A DNA stretch of 22,363 nt from Actinomycetes bacterium (GCA_023419515.1 JAEZXW010000071.1:1-22363), one strand, 5' to 3'; positions 8,488 to 16,486 are shown, counted from the stretch's first letter. A program made the numbers and translations. The notes: a model not told the origin generated them from the letters alone.

Positions 8488-8493
8488 ATTATA
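8488..8493 (-). promoter_or_regulatory. Candidate -10 box for the M16 peptidase operon
   Basis: A perfect TATAAT on the minus strand (8493 to 8488), about 64 bases before the ATG at 8424, which would give a leader near 57 bases. The -35 region is poor. It faces the plus-strand TATAAT at 8440, so transcripts from the two would overlap by about 30 bases. Confidence 0.35.
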
Positions 8494-8581
8494 GCGCAGG
8501 TACCACATCATTTTGGGAACAGTAAGCAAATACACGCATTAGCCGCGAGCACGTCAGAACGCATGAAGGAACACAAGTTTT

Positions 8582-10513
8582 ATGTCACAAAAACCAGGTC
8601 AAAAAAAGCAACCATCGATGCCTAATCGCAATCAGTCAATGACAATTGCAATCGTGATTGGCATCCTCGTGATTGTTTTGGTGAACTCGGTGATTTTGCC
8701 GAGGTTTTTTGGAAACTCCGCGCAAGACATTAGCTACTCAGAGTTTTTAACTCAGGTCGAAAAGCAAACCGTTAAAGAGCTTCACTACAACCAGCAGGAT
8801 CAGACCATTATCTACAAGGGCAAGGATTCCGCTGGCAATGAGCAGCTCTACAAGACGGGCGTGTGGCCTGGCGACAGTGGGCTGATCGAGCGCCTCGAAA
8901 AAGCTGGCGCTACCTTTACGAGCGACATTCCGCGACAATCATCCCCCTGGACGATGATTTTGCTCTCACTGCTCCCGCTTATTTTCTTACTGCTGCTATT
9001 TGGCTGGTTTTATCGCGGTCTCTTTGGCAAGATGACCGGCACCGATAATGATGAGAATGGATCGGGCGGCGGCTCTGGCTTTCCCTTTGGTGGCATAGGC
9101 GGTGGTATGGGCAACTTTGGCAAAAGTGGCGCCCGTATCGTCGCACAAAAAGAAACCGGTGTGACCTTTAACGATGTCGCAGGTCAGGAGGAGGCAAAAG
9201 AGCAGCTTTCTGAGATCGTTGACATCCTGCACAATCCCAAACGCTACGAGACCATCGGCGCTAAGCTACCCAAGGGTGCACTGTTGGTGGGTCCTCCTGG
9301 TACGGGTAAGACGCTCCTTGCTAAAGCAGTAGCTGGTGAAGCTGGTGTCCCCTTCTTCTCGATCTCCGGCTCTGAGTTTGTTGAGATGTTTGTCGGTCGC
9401 GGTGCAGCAAAGGTGCGCGATCTTTTTGCCCAGGCAAGTAAAAAGGCACCGTGCATCGTCTTTATCGATGAGATCGACACCGTTGGTAAGAGCCGCGAGA
9501 ACTCTGGTTTAAGCTCTAACGATGAACGCGAGCAGACCTTGAACCAGCTTCTTGCCGAGATGGACGGTTTTGACAACCACAAGGGAATCGTTGTGCTCGG
9601 TGCGACGAACCGCCCGGAGACCCTCGACAAAGCGCTCTTGCGCCCTGGCCGCTTTGACCGTCGTATCCCCGTTGAGCTTCCTGACCTGCAGGGTCGTGAG
9701 GAGATCCTCAAGCTTCACGCAGGCGATGTTAAAATGACGGGCGACATCGATCTTACGCACATCGCGCGTGCGACCTCAGGTGCCTCAGGTGCTGATCTTG
9801 CGAACATCATCAACGAGAGCGCCTTACGTGCGGTTCGTCATAAGCGCACCAAGGTCACCCAAGAGGATCTGCAAGAGGCGGTCGAGACCGTCATTGCTGG
9901 TATGCAAAAGAAAAACTCGGTCATGGATGCCGAGGAAAAGCGCATCGTTGCCTACCACGAGATTGGTCACGCACTCGTTGCCGCCAAGCAAAACGATACC
10001 GCTCCGGTCACCAAAATCACTATTGTGCCTCGCACCAACGGCGCGCTCGGCTACACCATGCAGGTTGATGAAGGCGAAAAGTACCTGCTTTCTAAGGCTG
10101 ACCTCAAAAAGAAGCTCGCGGTTTACTGCGCGGGTCGTGCTGCTGAAGATATCGTCTTTGGATCGATTACCACCGGTGCTGCCAACGACATCCAGCAGAT
10201 CACCAAGATCGCTCGCGCGATGATCACCCAATATGGCATGGTTGACGAAATCGGTATGGTTGCCCTGGGAACGGTTCGCAATCGATATCTCTCGGGAGAT
10301 GCCAGCCTTGAGTGCTCTGAGGGCATGGCGCAGCGCATTGATGAACTCACCATCGAGATTGTCAACGAGGCTTACCAGACTGCTGTTCAGATCTTGAAAG
10401 AGAACAAGTTCAAGCTGCACGAGCTTGCTGCCTATCTCTTGCGCAAAGAAACCATCACCGGTGAGGAGTTCATGAACATCCTCAATCGCGATGAAGATAA
10501 ATTCGGAGCGTAA
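8582..10513 (+). CDS. ftsH: FtsH, membrane-bound ATP-dependent zinc metalloprotease
   Basis: FtsH is a hexameric AAA+ protease in the cytoplasmic membrane that removes misfolded membrane proteins and selected soluble regulators. The 643 residues show a first membrane segment at about 20-42, an extracytoplasmic domain, a second membrane segment at about 123-148, and a Gly-rich linker. The AAA module has Walker A GPPGTGKT (237-244), pore motif FVG (270-272), Walker B IVFIDE (292-297) and the second region of homology GATNRPETLDKALLRPGRFD. The protease site is HEIGH (459-463) with the third zinc ligand Asp536 in TTGAANDIQQ. The usual site is HEAGH, so Ile is a mild variant. GRGAAK after the pore loop replaces the common GVGASR. 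GAAGGA precedes the ATG by about 11 bases. It stands alone on its strand with dinB behind it. Confidence 0.98.
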   Translation: MSQKPGQKKQPSMPNRNQSMTIAIVIGILVIVLVNSVILPRFFGNSAQDISYSEFLTQVEKQTVKELHYNQQDQTIIYKGKDSAGNEQLYKTGVWPGDSGLIERLEKAGATFTSDIPRQSSPWTMILLSLLPLIFLLLLFGWFYRGLFGKMTGTDNDENGSGGGSGFPFGGIGGGMGNFGKSGARIVAQKETGVTFNDVAGQEEAKEQLSEIVDILHNPKRYETIGAKLPKGALLVGPPGTGKTLLAKAVAGEAGVPFFSISGSEFVEMFVGRGAAKVRDLFAQASKKAPCIVFIDEIDTVGKSRENSGLSSNDEREQTLNQLLAEMDGFDNHKGIVVLGATNRPETLDKALLRPGRFDRRIPVELPDLQGREEILKLHAGDVKMTGDIDLTHIARATSGASGADLANIINESALRAVRHKRTKVTQEDLQEAVETVIAGMQKKNSVMDAEEKRIVAYHEIGHALVAAKQNDTAPVTKITIVPRTNGALGYTMQVDEGEKYLLSKADLKKKLAVYCAGRAAEDIVFGSITTGAANDIQQITKIARAMITQYGMVDEIGMVALGTVRNRYLSGDASLECSEGMAQRIDELTIEIVNEAYQTAVQILKENKFKLHELAAYLLRKETITGEEFMNILNRDEDKFGA

Positions 10514-10533
10514 GCGTTTAAGCTGAAGGCGCC

Positions 10534-10565
10534 TGCGGGTGTTGATCTATCAATCACGATTCGCA
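10534..10565 (+). other. Weak hairpin after ftsH
   Basis: TGCG (10534-10537) can pair with CGCA (10562-10565). An inner stem, GTG-TTGA with TCAA-T-CAC around a TCTA loop, lies inside it. The stem has bulges and no T-run follows, so it is a poor terminator. Nothing better separates ftsH from dinB. Confidence 0.25.
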
Positions 10566-10609
10566 GCGTAGCCGATATACCAAACGTTTGTGAGAATCAT
10601 CATTCATTT

Positions 10610-10623
10610 CGTACAACTGTTCG
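10610..10623 (+). promoter_or_regulatory. LexA (SOS) box before dinB
   Basis: CGTACAACTGTTCG differs by one base from the Gram-positive/actinobacterial LexA core CGAAC-N4-GTTCG. It overlaps where the -35 of the dinB promoter would lie (about 10620-10626), the expected place for repression. DNA polymerase IV genes are commonly SOS-controlled, which supports the call. Confidence 0.75.
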
Positions 10624-10643
10624 TATCTTACACAAAAGTGAGG

Positions 10644-10649
10644 TATACT
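10644..10649 (+). promoter_or_regulatory. -10 box of dinB, predicting a leaderless mRNA
   Basis: TATACT is a good -10 match. Transcription would begin about 7 bases after it, at or next to the A of the ATG at 10656, so the message would have almost no leader. The LexA box lies about 20 bases upstream. Confidence 0.55.
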
Positions 10650-10655
10650 CCAGTC

Positions 10656-12071
10656 ATGGATGCCTCACTTTTTTTAGATCCACATACGCCATCAGATCGG
10701 TTAGGGCCTTGGCAGGGCAAGGCGATTTGTCTGCTTGACCTGGATGCATTTTTTGCCTCAGTCGAGCAGCTCGATCATCCTGAATGGCGCGGTAAACCAG
10801 TAATCGTTGGCGGTGACGCTTCACGCCGTGGCGTTGTGGCGACCGCTTCTTACGAGGCGCGCGCCTTTGGCGTGCATTCTGCTATGCCCGCTGGCCAGGC
10901 CGAGGCACTCTGCCCGCAGGCAATCTGGACGCACGGTCGCTTTGATCGCTATCGTGAGCTTTCTGATGCGGTCATGAAGATCGTCGTTGATGAGACCCCG
11001 TATCTACAGCAGGTCTCAATCGACGAAGCATTCTTTGATATTACCCCTAACCGTACCAACACCGAGCATCCCGTTGATATCGCACGACGCATTCAAAGCC
11101 GTGTTGCCAAGCTTGGCATCACCTGCTCGATTGGACTTTCGACCACCAAGTCAATCTCAAAAATCGCCTCAAACCTCGATAAGCCCAATGGGCTCACCAT
11201 CGTGCGCCCAGGATGCGAGCGTAAGTTCATTGATCCACTCTGGGTACGCGAGCTTTCTGGCGTGGGCACGCAAACCGAAAAAGCGCTGCACGAAATCAAC
11301 GTCTACACCATTGGCGAGCTCGTCAGAACCACTGATTTTAAACTCAGAGCAAAGCTGGGCCTTCATGGCGTCAAACTCAAAAGTCGAGCACTTGGCACTG
11401 AGCCGACCGAGATTAGACCAGACGAGGGCGTGAAATCAATCTCTCATGAGCGCACCTTTGCCCAAGACCTCAACACGCGCGATGAGGTCGTAAGCGCCAT
11501 TGGCTTTTTAGCGAGCATGGTGGCGCGACGACTGAGAGAACACCAAGTAAAGGCATATACCCTCGCCCTGCGTGTGCGCTACGAATACGACTCACAAAAA
11601 CAAGTGCAACACGGACTGACTCACGGGATTACTGATGAGATTACGCTTACCAAGGAGCTCGTCAAGATGCTCGATGATGTTTGGGCACCTGGTATGCCCG
11701 TGCGCCTCATGGGGGTCAGCACGAGTGACTTTGTCCCGCGCGCAGAGCAGATAACTCTTGATTTTGGCGAGTCTGATAATGAAGGTGACCTCAAGCGTGT
11801 TCGTCATGAAGATACCTATCGAAAGCTTGCTCAGGCAACGGATGCCCTGCGGGAGAAGTTTGGCGAACATGCCGTCCAGTTTGGAAGTACCTTAAAGGTT
11901 CAAGGCGAAACCTCAAGCACGGCACCGACTACCCTGCAAAAGCGCGTCATCGCGCACGGGCTTGAGCCAGATAAGAACCTGAGCCCACGCGAGCGTTATC
12001 ATGCTCGTCGCTCTCATGGCAAATCCGAAGAATGGAGCGACGAGGATAACAGCAATATAGTTATGGATTAA
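10656..12071 (+). CDS. dinB: DNA polymerase IV (Y-family translesion polymerase)
   Basis: DinB copies past damaged bases with low fidelity and no proofreading. Counting from the ATG at 10656 the protein has 471 residues. The palm shows CLLDLDAFFASVEQ with catalytic Asp28, and SIDEAF with catalytic Asp123 and Glu124. Other family marks are GKPVIVGG, ASYEAR and CSIGLSTTKSISKIASN; a thumb with helix-hairpin-helix (ELSGVGTQTEKAL) and a little-finger domain follow. QITLDF (about 365-370) fits the QxxLxF pattern of beta-clamp binding peptides. A polar tail of about 65 residues follows. A longer reading from a GTG at 10590 adds 22 residues across the LexA box and promoter and is unlikely. There is no convincing Shine-Dalgarno (GAGG is 12 bases away), consistent with leaderless translation. 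Regulation is probably SOS-dependent. Confidence 0.95.
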   Translation: MDASLFLDPHTPSDRLGPWQGKAICLLDLDAFFASVEQLDHPEWRGKPVIVGGDASRRGVVATASYEARAFGVHSAMPAGQAEALCPQAIWTHGRFDRYRELSDAVMKIVVDETPYLQQVSIDEAFFDITPNRTNTEHPVDIARRIQSRVAKLGITCSIGLSTTKSISKIASNLDKPNGLTIVRPGCERKFIDPLWVRELSGVGTQTEKALHEINVYTIGELVRTTDFKLRAKLGLHGVKLKSRALGTEPTEIRPDEGVKSISHERTFAQDLNTRDEVVSAIGFLASMVARRLREHQVKAYTLALRVRYEYDSQKQVQHGLTHGITDEITLTKELVKMLDDVWAPGMPVRLMGVSTSDFVPRAEQITLDFGESDNEGDLKRVRHEDTYRKLAQATDALREKFGEHAVQFGSTLKVQGETSSTAPTTLQKRVIAHGLEPDKNLSPRERYHARRSHGKSEEWSDEDNSNIVMD

Positions 12072-12094
12072 TGTTTACCTGGGTTGATATTCAA

Positions 12095-12123
12095 AAGCCA
12101 AACGGCCGAAGACACAACGGCTT
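12095..12123 (-). terminator. Weak candidate terminator in the dinB/rsfS convergent gap
   Basis: The 67-base gap between convergent dinB and rsfS holds AAGCC (12095-12099) paired with GGCTT (12119-12123), with a 19-base loop. On the minus strand the stem is followed by a short T-run (GGCTTTTG). Alternative short pairings (GCCG/CGGC) compete. This is the only terminator-like structure in the gap and it is marginal. Confidence 0.3.
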
Positions 12124-12138
12124 CACCTGCGAGCGCCT

Positions 12139-12606
12139 CTATGACTCCCAGTCCACAACGGGAGCCTGGCGCCAGAGCGCCTCAAGGCGATAGAGCTCAC
12201 GTGCCTCGGGATGGAAGATGTGGACGACCACCTGACCAAAGTCGATGATGGCCCACGCCTCGCCCGCATCACCTTCGACCGAAAGCGGCTTGATGCCGAG
12301 CTCTTCGCGCATGACCTCGATCACATGCTCGCTCACCGCATCAGCGAGTGGATGGTTGGGCGCGTGGCAGATGACAAAATAATCGCTGACATCGGCAATA
12401 GCGCCAATATGCAGGCAGACAACATCTTCTGCCTTTTTGTCATCACAAGCACGAGCAGCTGTCATCGCCATCTGCTCAAGCTCAGGCTTTATCTCAACCC
12501 CATCGCTCTTGAGTGTAAGTGCCTCGCTTGTTTGAGAAACATCCGCAAATTCACCTGCGGCACCATCAAGAGCATCGGTCGTTACATCAGTGGTTGTATC
12601 TGCCAT
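12139..12606 (-). CDS. rsfS: RsfS, ribosome silencing factor
   Basis: RsfS (Iojap/YbeB family) binds L14 on the 50S subunit and blocks joining of the 30S subunit when nutrients are short. The conserved domain runs from about residue 45: KAEDVVCLHIGAIADVSDYF, then VEGDAGEAWAIIDFGQVVVH and IFHPEARELYRLEALW. The protein is 155 residues against roughly 110-130 for many homologues; the excess is an acidic Thr/Ala/Glu-rich N-terminal tail of about 45 residues with no recognisable motif. The ATG lies 4 bases after the yqeK stop, with an AAGAGA-type Shine-Dalgarno. It is the last gene of the obg operon; nadD-yqeK-rsfS is a conserved order also seen in Firmicutes. Confidence 0.96.
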   Translation of the reverse strand: MADTTTDVTTDALDGAAGEFADVSQTSEALTLKSDGVEIKPELEQMAMTAARACDDKKAEDVVCLHIGAIADVSDYFVICHAPNHPLADAVSEHVIEVMREELGIKPLSVEGDAGEAWAIIDFGQVVVHIFHPEARELYRLEALWRQAPVVDWES

Positions 12607-12610
12607 GCGA

Positions 12611-13342
12611 TTATCTCTTCTTTCTGTCTTTTAACTTTTTCTTAGCATCGGCGATCTTTGGCTTCTTTGTCTTGCCTGTACCAGCCTTCTTTTGATCGGA
12701 TTTATCAGCCTTTTTCTTAAACTTAACGGGCTGAGTCTTCATCTCGAGGTCGATCAAGGTGTTATAGATTTCAATCGCCCGTGGATAGATGTAACGACGG
12801 TTGGCCACAAGATGCTCGATCGTCGCCACGTAACAACGGATGTAGAGCTCTTCAAGGGCAACTTTACCAACAAGCGGACGAGTCTCATCAAGCCAAGGTT
12901 GATTTTTGCGACTCGGCTCGATCGCATCGGCGATATAGAGCACCATGTCAAGATCATGCATCTTTGCGGCGCCCGTCGTGTGGTGCGCAATTGCCCGAAA
13001 GACCGCATCATCGAGCTCGGGATAGTCCTCAAGTAGGCTAAATGCTGCCGTCCATGCATGCAAAAGTGCCATCACGCGGTTGGGATCATCGGGCAAGCTA
13101 ATGTTGTACTGGAGGCATTTTTCGAGTAGCTCATCGTTTGAAAGTGCCTTGTCCCAATCGTGCAACAAGCCAGCAACATATGCCTCAAAATCGTCAATCC
13201 CATACAGTCGTGCGAGCCGTTTTGCCGTCTTGGCAACCCCGAGCACGTGCTCAAGGCGATAGCCTCCCAGCCGTTTGCAAACGTCCTTTTTAATTCGCTT
13301 TGCCAATGCCTTTTGTTGGGGTGTCCACGTTGTTGATGCCAT
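12611..13342 (-). CDS. yqeK: YqeK, HD-domain diadenosine tetraphosphate hydrolase
   Basis: YqeK proteins are HD-superfamily enzymes that split Ap4A symmetrically to two ADP. From the ATG at 13342 the protein has 243 residues. Metal ligands expected for the fold are visible: His32 (RLEHVLG), His61-Asp62 (LLHDWDK), His95, His120-His121 (AIAHHTTG) and Asp139 in YIADAIEPSR, a YqeK signature. The last 43 residues hold 18 Lys and 2 Arg, a very basic tail beyond the usual family length of about 190. A reading from 13384 would overlap nadD by 35 bases; GAGG at 13351-13348 is 5 bases from the ATG at 13342 and 2 from the ATG at 13345, so I choose 13342. It sits between nadD and rsfS in one operon. Confidence 0.93.
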   Translation of the reverse strand: MASTTWTPQQKALAKRIKKDVCKRLGGYRLEHVLGVAKTAKRLARLYGIDDFEAYVAGLLHDWDKALSNDELLEKCLQYNISLPDDPNRVMALLHAWTAAFSLLEDYPELDDAVFRAIAHHTTGAAKMHDLDMVLYIADAIEPSRKNQPWLDETRPLVGKVALEELYIRCYVATIEHLVANRRYIYPRAIEIYNTLIDLEMKTQPVKFKKKADKSDQKKAGTGKTKKPKIADAKKKLKDRKKR

Positions 13343-13347
13343 CATTA

Positions 13348-13351
13348 CCTC
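13348..13351 (-). promoter_or_regulatory. Shine-Dalgarno deciding the yqeK start
   Basis: GAGG overlaps the nadD stop codon (GAT TGA GGT) and precedes two adjacent ATG codons at 13345 and 13342. The spacing of 5 bases favours 13342. Confidence 0.6.
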
Positions 13352-14054
13352 AATCTGATGTGCGATATAAGTGGTTCTCTTCAATATACGTGATCACGCG
13401 CGGATGTGTGAGATACCTCACCGATTTTTGGCGCGCTATCTGCTTGCGCAGGTAAGTCGACGAGATCGAAAGCGCCGGAATCTCGATGTAGCGCACGTCA
13501 AACGCCATCTGAGAAAGAGCATCGCTTTGTTTGAAGTGATCGAGATCATATCCGGGTCGCGTTGCCGCCACAAAGGTTGCAAGCGAGGCGAATTCAATTG
13601 CACGATGCCAGCTCAAGATATTCAAGATGGCGTCGGCTCCCGTAATGAAATAGAGCGAAACCGCTGGTGGCAGGCTTGATCTCAGCTCACTTAAGGTGTC
13701 GATCGTATAGGTCACTTCTGCATCGCGATCAAGATCAAGGCGCGAGAGCATGAACGAGGGGTTACTCGCAATAGCCAGTTCAACCATGGCGGCACGATGC
13801 TCCTTATCGGTCACCGCGCGCGTAAGGCGCTTGCGGGCAGGGTTTCCCGTTGGCATAAAGAGCACCTGATCAAGCTCAAGCTCCATGCGGGCATATTCCG
13901 CAGTGACGAGGTGGCCATAGTGGATCGGATCAAAGGTGCCGCCCATGATGCCGAGGCGTCCTTGGGTGATAACGCCCTCAAGCGCATCTTTTTGCTGAAT
14001 AATCTGCGCGAGAGCTGCGTGCTGGGTGCTACTCACGAACCTGGCCACATCCAC
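13350..14054 (-). CDS. nadD: NadD, nicotinate-nucleotide adenylyltransferase
   Basis: NadD transfers AMP to nicotinate mononucleotide, forming deamido-NAD in NAD synthesis. The nucleotidyltransferase motif GGTFDPIHYGHL begins at about residue 38, and the second signature ISSTYLR lies near residue 200. PTGNPARKR and the central VTYTIDTLSELR are also typical. The stretch before RLGIMGG is about 33 residues, longer than usual, so the start is uncertain. The ATG at 14054 overlaps proA by 26 bases, a GTG at 14036 overlaps the proA stop by 8, and the ATG at 13946 would start just before GGTFDP and looks too short. None has a clear Shine-Dalgarno, so translation is probably coupled to proA. The function is secure; the N-terminus is not. 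Confidence 0.95.
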   Translation of the reverse strand: MDVARFVSSTQHAALAQIIQQKDALEGVITQGRLGIMGGTFDPIHYGHLVTAEYARMELELDQVLFMPTGNPARKRLTRAVTDKEHRAAMVELAIASNPSFMLSRLDLDRDAEVTYTIDTLSELRSSLPPAVSLYFITGADAILNILSWHRAIEFASLATFVAATRPGYDLDHFKQSDALSQMAFDVRYIEIPALSISSTYLRKQIARQKSVRYLTHPRVITYIEENHLYRTSD

Positions 14055-15291
14055 GAATGAGGTACTTAGTACTCGTCAGTGCCGAGGCGCCCATCGGACC
14101 GCGCGCGTGCAGCTTTTGAGTCGAGATGCCAATCTCAGCACCAAGGCCAAACATGCCGCCATCAGTAAAACGAGTTGAGGCGTTAACGTAAACCGAAGTC
14201 GAATCAACCTCACGCAAAAATCGCTCAGCTGCCTCGTACGAATCGGTCACGATTGCCTCAGAATGTCCCGTTGAATGAGCGTTGATATGCGTGATCGCCT
14301 CATCAATTCCCTCAACGATTGCAATAGAGAGCGCCAAATCCAAAAACTCACGGGCAAAAAGCTCCTCATCAGCACAGTGCACGCGAGCAGTCATATCGCT
14401 CTTTAGATACTCAAAGCCCGCTGGATCGAGATAGATCACGACATCACGATCGAGCATATCTGTCACAAACTCATTGAGATGCGTCTTGGCAATCTCTCGA
14501 TCGAGCACAAGTGATTCGGCAGCATTACACACACCGGGACGCTGTGTCTTTGCGTTGATCAAAATACGGCGCGCCATCTCAAGGTTTGCCTCACTATGTA
14601 CGTAGATATGGCAGTTTCCGGTACCCGTCTCGATGATTGGCACCTTGGCATTTTCAACGCAGGACTGAATGAGCGACGCGCCCCCACGCGGGATCAACAC
14701 ATCAATCAAACCCGTGAGCCCCATAAGTTCCTGAGTAACCGAGCGATCTGCCTCAGCCAAACTCACGAAGGCATCGGGATTGATACCGCAGGACTCAAGC
14801 GCACCGCGTAGAGCCGTGATAATTGCTTCATTAGTGCGAGCCGCCATGCTACCGCCACGCAGTACGCAGGCATTACCGGATTTGAGCGAAAGTGCGCAGG
14901 CATCAGCCGTCACGTTAGGACGCGCCTCGTAAATCACCGCAACTACGCCGAGTGGCACGCTGACCTTTTCGATCCGCAAGCCATTGGCAGTCACGTGACC
15001 ACTCACAACATTACCGAGTACATCGGGCTGCAGAGCAATCTCTCGCACGGCGTTTGCCATTGCCTGAATGCGATCCTCGGTAAGCAAGAGCCTATCCAGC
15101 AGCGGCTCAGGCGTACCCTTTTCCTTGGCTACGGCAATGTCTTGGGCATTTGCCGCAAGGATTAATGGGGCTTTTACCTCAAGTGCCTGGGCAAGTGCAA
15201 ACAATCCCTCATTACGAGCACTTAGCGAAAGACGTGCCAGTGTTTTGCTTGCAGCCTTTGCACGGGTTGCTGCCTCAAACGCCAATCCCAT
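14029..15291 (-). CDS. proA: ProA, gamma-glutamyl phosphate reductase
   Basis: ProA is the second enzyme of proline synthesis and reduces glutamyl-5-phosphate to glutamate semialdehyde with NADPH. From the ATG at 15291 it has 420 residues, a normal length. Family marks are VPLGVVAVIYEARPNVTADA, LKSGNACVLRGGS, the catalytic cysteine (Cys255) in RPGVCNAAESLVL, and TDGGMFGLGAEIGISTQKLH followed by ARGPMGASALTSTKY. An ATG at 15300 directly abuts the AAGGGG Shine-Dalgarno, whereas 15291 has a 9-base spacer, so 15291 is preferred. It follows proB after 55 bases and overlaps nadD, so proline and NAD genes share one transcript. Confidence 0.97.
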   Translation of the reverse strand: MGLAFEAATRAKAASKTLARLSLSARNEGLFALAQALEVKAPLILAANAQDIAVAKEKGTPEPLLDRLLLTEDRIQAMANAVREIALQPDVLGNVVSGHVTANGLRIEKVSVPLGVVAVIYEARPNVTADACALSLKSGNACVLRGGSMAARTNEAIITALRGALESCGINPDAFVSLAEADRSVTQELMGLTGLIDVLIPRGGASLIQSCVENAKVPIIETGTGNCHIYVHSEANLEMARRILINAKTQRPGVCNAAESLVLDREIAKTHLNEFVTDMLDRDVVIYLDPAGFEYLKSDMTARVHCADEELFAREFLDLALSIAIVEGIDEAITHINAHSTGHSEAIVTDSYEAAERFLREVDSTSVYVNASTRFTDGGMFGLGAEIGISTQKLHARGPMGASALTSTKYLIRGCGQVRE

Positions 15292-15300
15292 ACCGCACAT

Positions 15301-15306
15301 CCCCTT
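15301..15306 (-). promoter_or_regulatory. Shine-Dalgarno deciding the proA start
   Basis: AAGGGG on the minus strand touches the ATG at 15300 but is 9 bases from the ATG at 15291, so the latter is the likely start. Confidence 0.65.
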
Positions 15307-15355
15307 CTCTCAAACCTGCTCTACCTCAAACAGTTACTAACTTGTTGCTTGCATA

Positions 15356-16480
15356 CTAAAATACAAGGAGCTCATCACGGTGGATAAGAACCTGCGTACG
15401 GGCTAACGGCAGATCGGTTGGCAAGCCAGCCATCAAATCGCATACTTCACTGGCGCTAAGCCGCGCCAAGCCGCGGGCAATGACACGTCCATCGCGATTT
15501 TTAACCTCGATCATCTGCTCGACTGTAAAGTCACCAGAAACGTTAGTTACACCCATCCATAAGAGCGAGGCGCCTTTATCGACGAGCGCGTGCTCAGCAC
15601 CTTCGTCGATAACGACCGTACCAGCAACATTATCGCCAAGAGCAATCCAAAAACGACGTGAGAGTGATTTACGATGAGCCTCTTGCGACAAAAATCTCGT
15701 GCCCACTGGACGCCCGAGTGCTGCATCGACGAGCGCATGCGGGGTCTCGGCATGCGCGATCACGAGCGGCACGCCACCAAACCCTAAGATGCGCGCCGCA
15801 TGAATCTTGGTCTGCATACCACCCGTTCCCACGGCACTTCCCGATCCTTGCGCCATTGCTTGAATTGATTCATCAACATACGGCACCTCAGCAATGTGTT
15901 TTGCATGAGGATCAAGACCTGGATGAGCGGTGTAGAGCCCATCAATATCAGAGAGCAGCACAACGAGATCAGCACCAACCATCGAGGCAGCGAGCGCGGC
16001 CAGTGTATCGTTATCACCAAAGCGAACCTGCTCGATTGAGGTGGTGTCATTCTCATTGATGATCGCAATGCCACCGAGATCCAAAATGCGCGTAAGCGTG
16101 TTTCGTGCGTTGAGATACGCTGTGCGTGAAGCCGTGTCATGCCTCGTAAAGAGCACCTGACCACAGAGAAGCGCCTGAGCCTCGAGGGCGTGAGTCCAGG
16201 CATCAACAAGTGCCACTTGGCCAAAGGAAGCACATGCCTGCAGGGTCGGCACATCGGTAGGACGCTGATCAAGCTTGAGTCTGCCCATGCCAGCCGCAAT
16301 GGCACCAGAACACACGAGCACAACCTCAATCCCTACCTCAACGAGCTCAGCTAGTTCTGCAGCGATGCGCTCAATAAACCCAGTGTTGACCGTATGATCG
16401 GGTCTGCAGACCGAGGAGCTGCCGATCTTGATCACCACGCGTCTGGCAGGCTGATACTTTATAAGCGAGTCCTGAGACAT
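15356..16480 (-). CDS. proB: ProB, glutamate 5-kinase with PUA domain
   Basis: ProB phosphorylates glutamate to glutamyl-5-phosphate, the first and feedback-inhibited step of proline synthesis. The 374-residue protein has an amino-acid kinase domain with RRVVIKIGSSSVCRP, VVLVCSGAIAAGMGRL, AIINENDTTSIEQVRFGDND and LLSDIDGLYTAHP, then GTGGMQTKIHAA. A C-terminal PUA domain (about 275-370) carries ALVDKGASLLWMGVTNVSGDF. This is the long ProB form, normal for the family. The ATG begins 6 bases after the obg stop, with TAGG just upstream. It is followed by proA after 55 bases. Confidence 0.97.
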   Translation of the reverse strand: MSQDSLIKYQPARRVVIKIGSSSVCRPDHTVNTGFIERIAAELAELVEVGIEVVLVCSGAIAAGMGRLKLDQRPTDVPTLQACASFGQVALVDAWTHALEAQALLCGQVLFTRHDTASRTAYLNARNTLTRILDLGGIAIINENDTTSIEQVRFGDNDTLAALAASMVGADLVVLLSDIDGLYTAHPGLDPHAKHIAEVPYVDESIQAMAQGSGSAVGTGGMQTKIHAARILGFGGVPLVIAHAETPHALVDAALGRPVGTRFLSQEAHRKSLSRRFWIALGDNVAGTVVIDEGAEHALVDKGASLLWMGVTNVSGDFTVEQMIEVKNRDGRVIARGLARLSASEVCDLMAGLPTDLPLARTQVLIHRDELLVF

Positions 16481-16486
16481 AAAAGC

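Noticed and set aside
9824..10420. 198-residue minus-strand reading frame inside ftsH
   Set aside because: It is a shadow of the highly conserved ftsH sequence and has no family features.
10534..10565. Rho-independent terminator of ftsH
   Set aside because: The stem is interrupted by bulges and no T-run follows, so it is listed only as a weak hairpin.
10590..10655. N-terminal extension of DNA polymerase IV from a GTG at 10590
   Set aside because: It would run through the LexA box and the -10 element, lacks a Shine-Dalgarno and adds no conserved residues.
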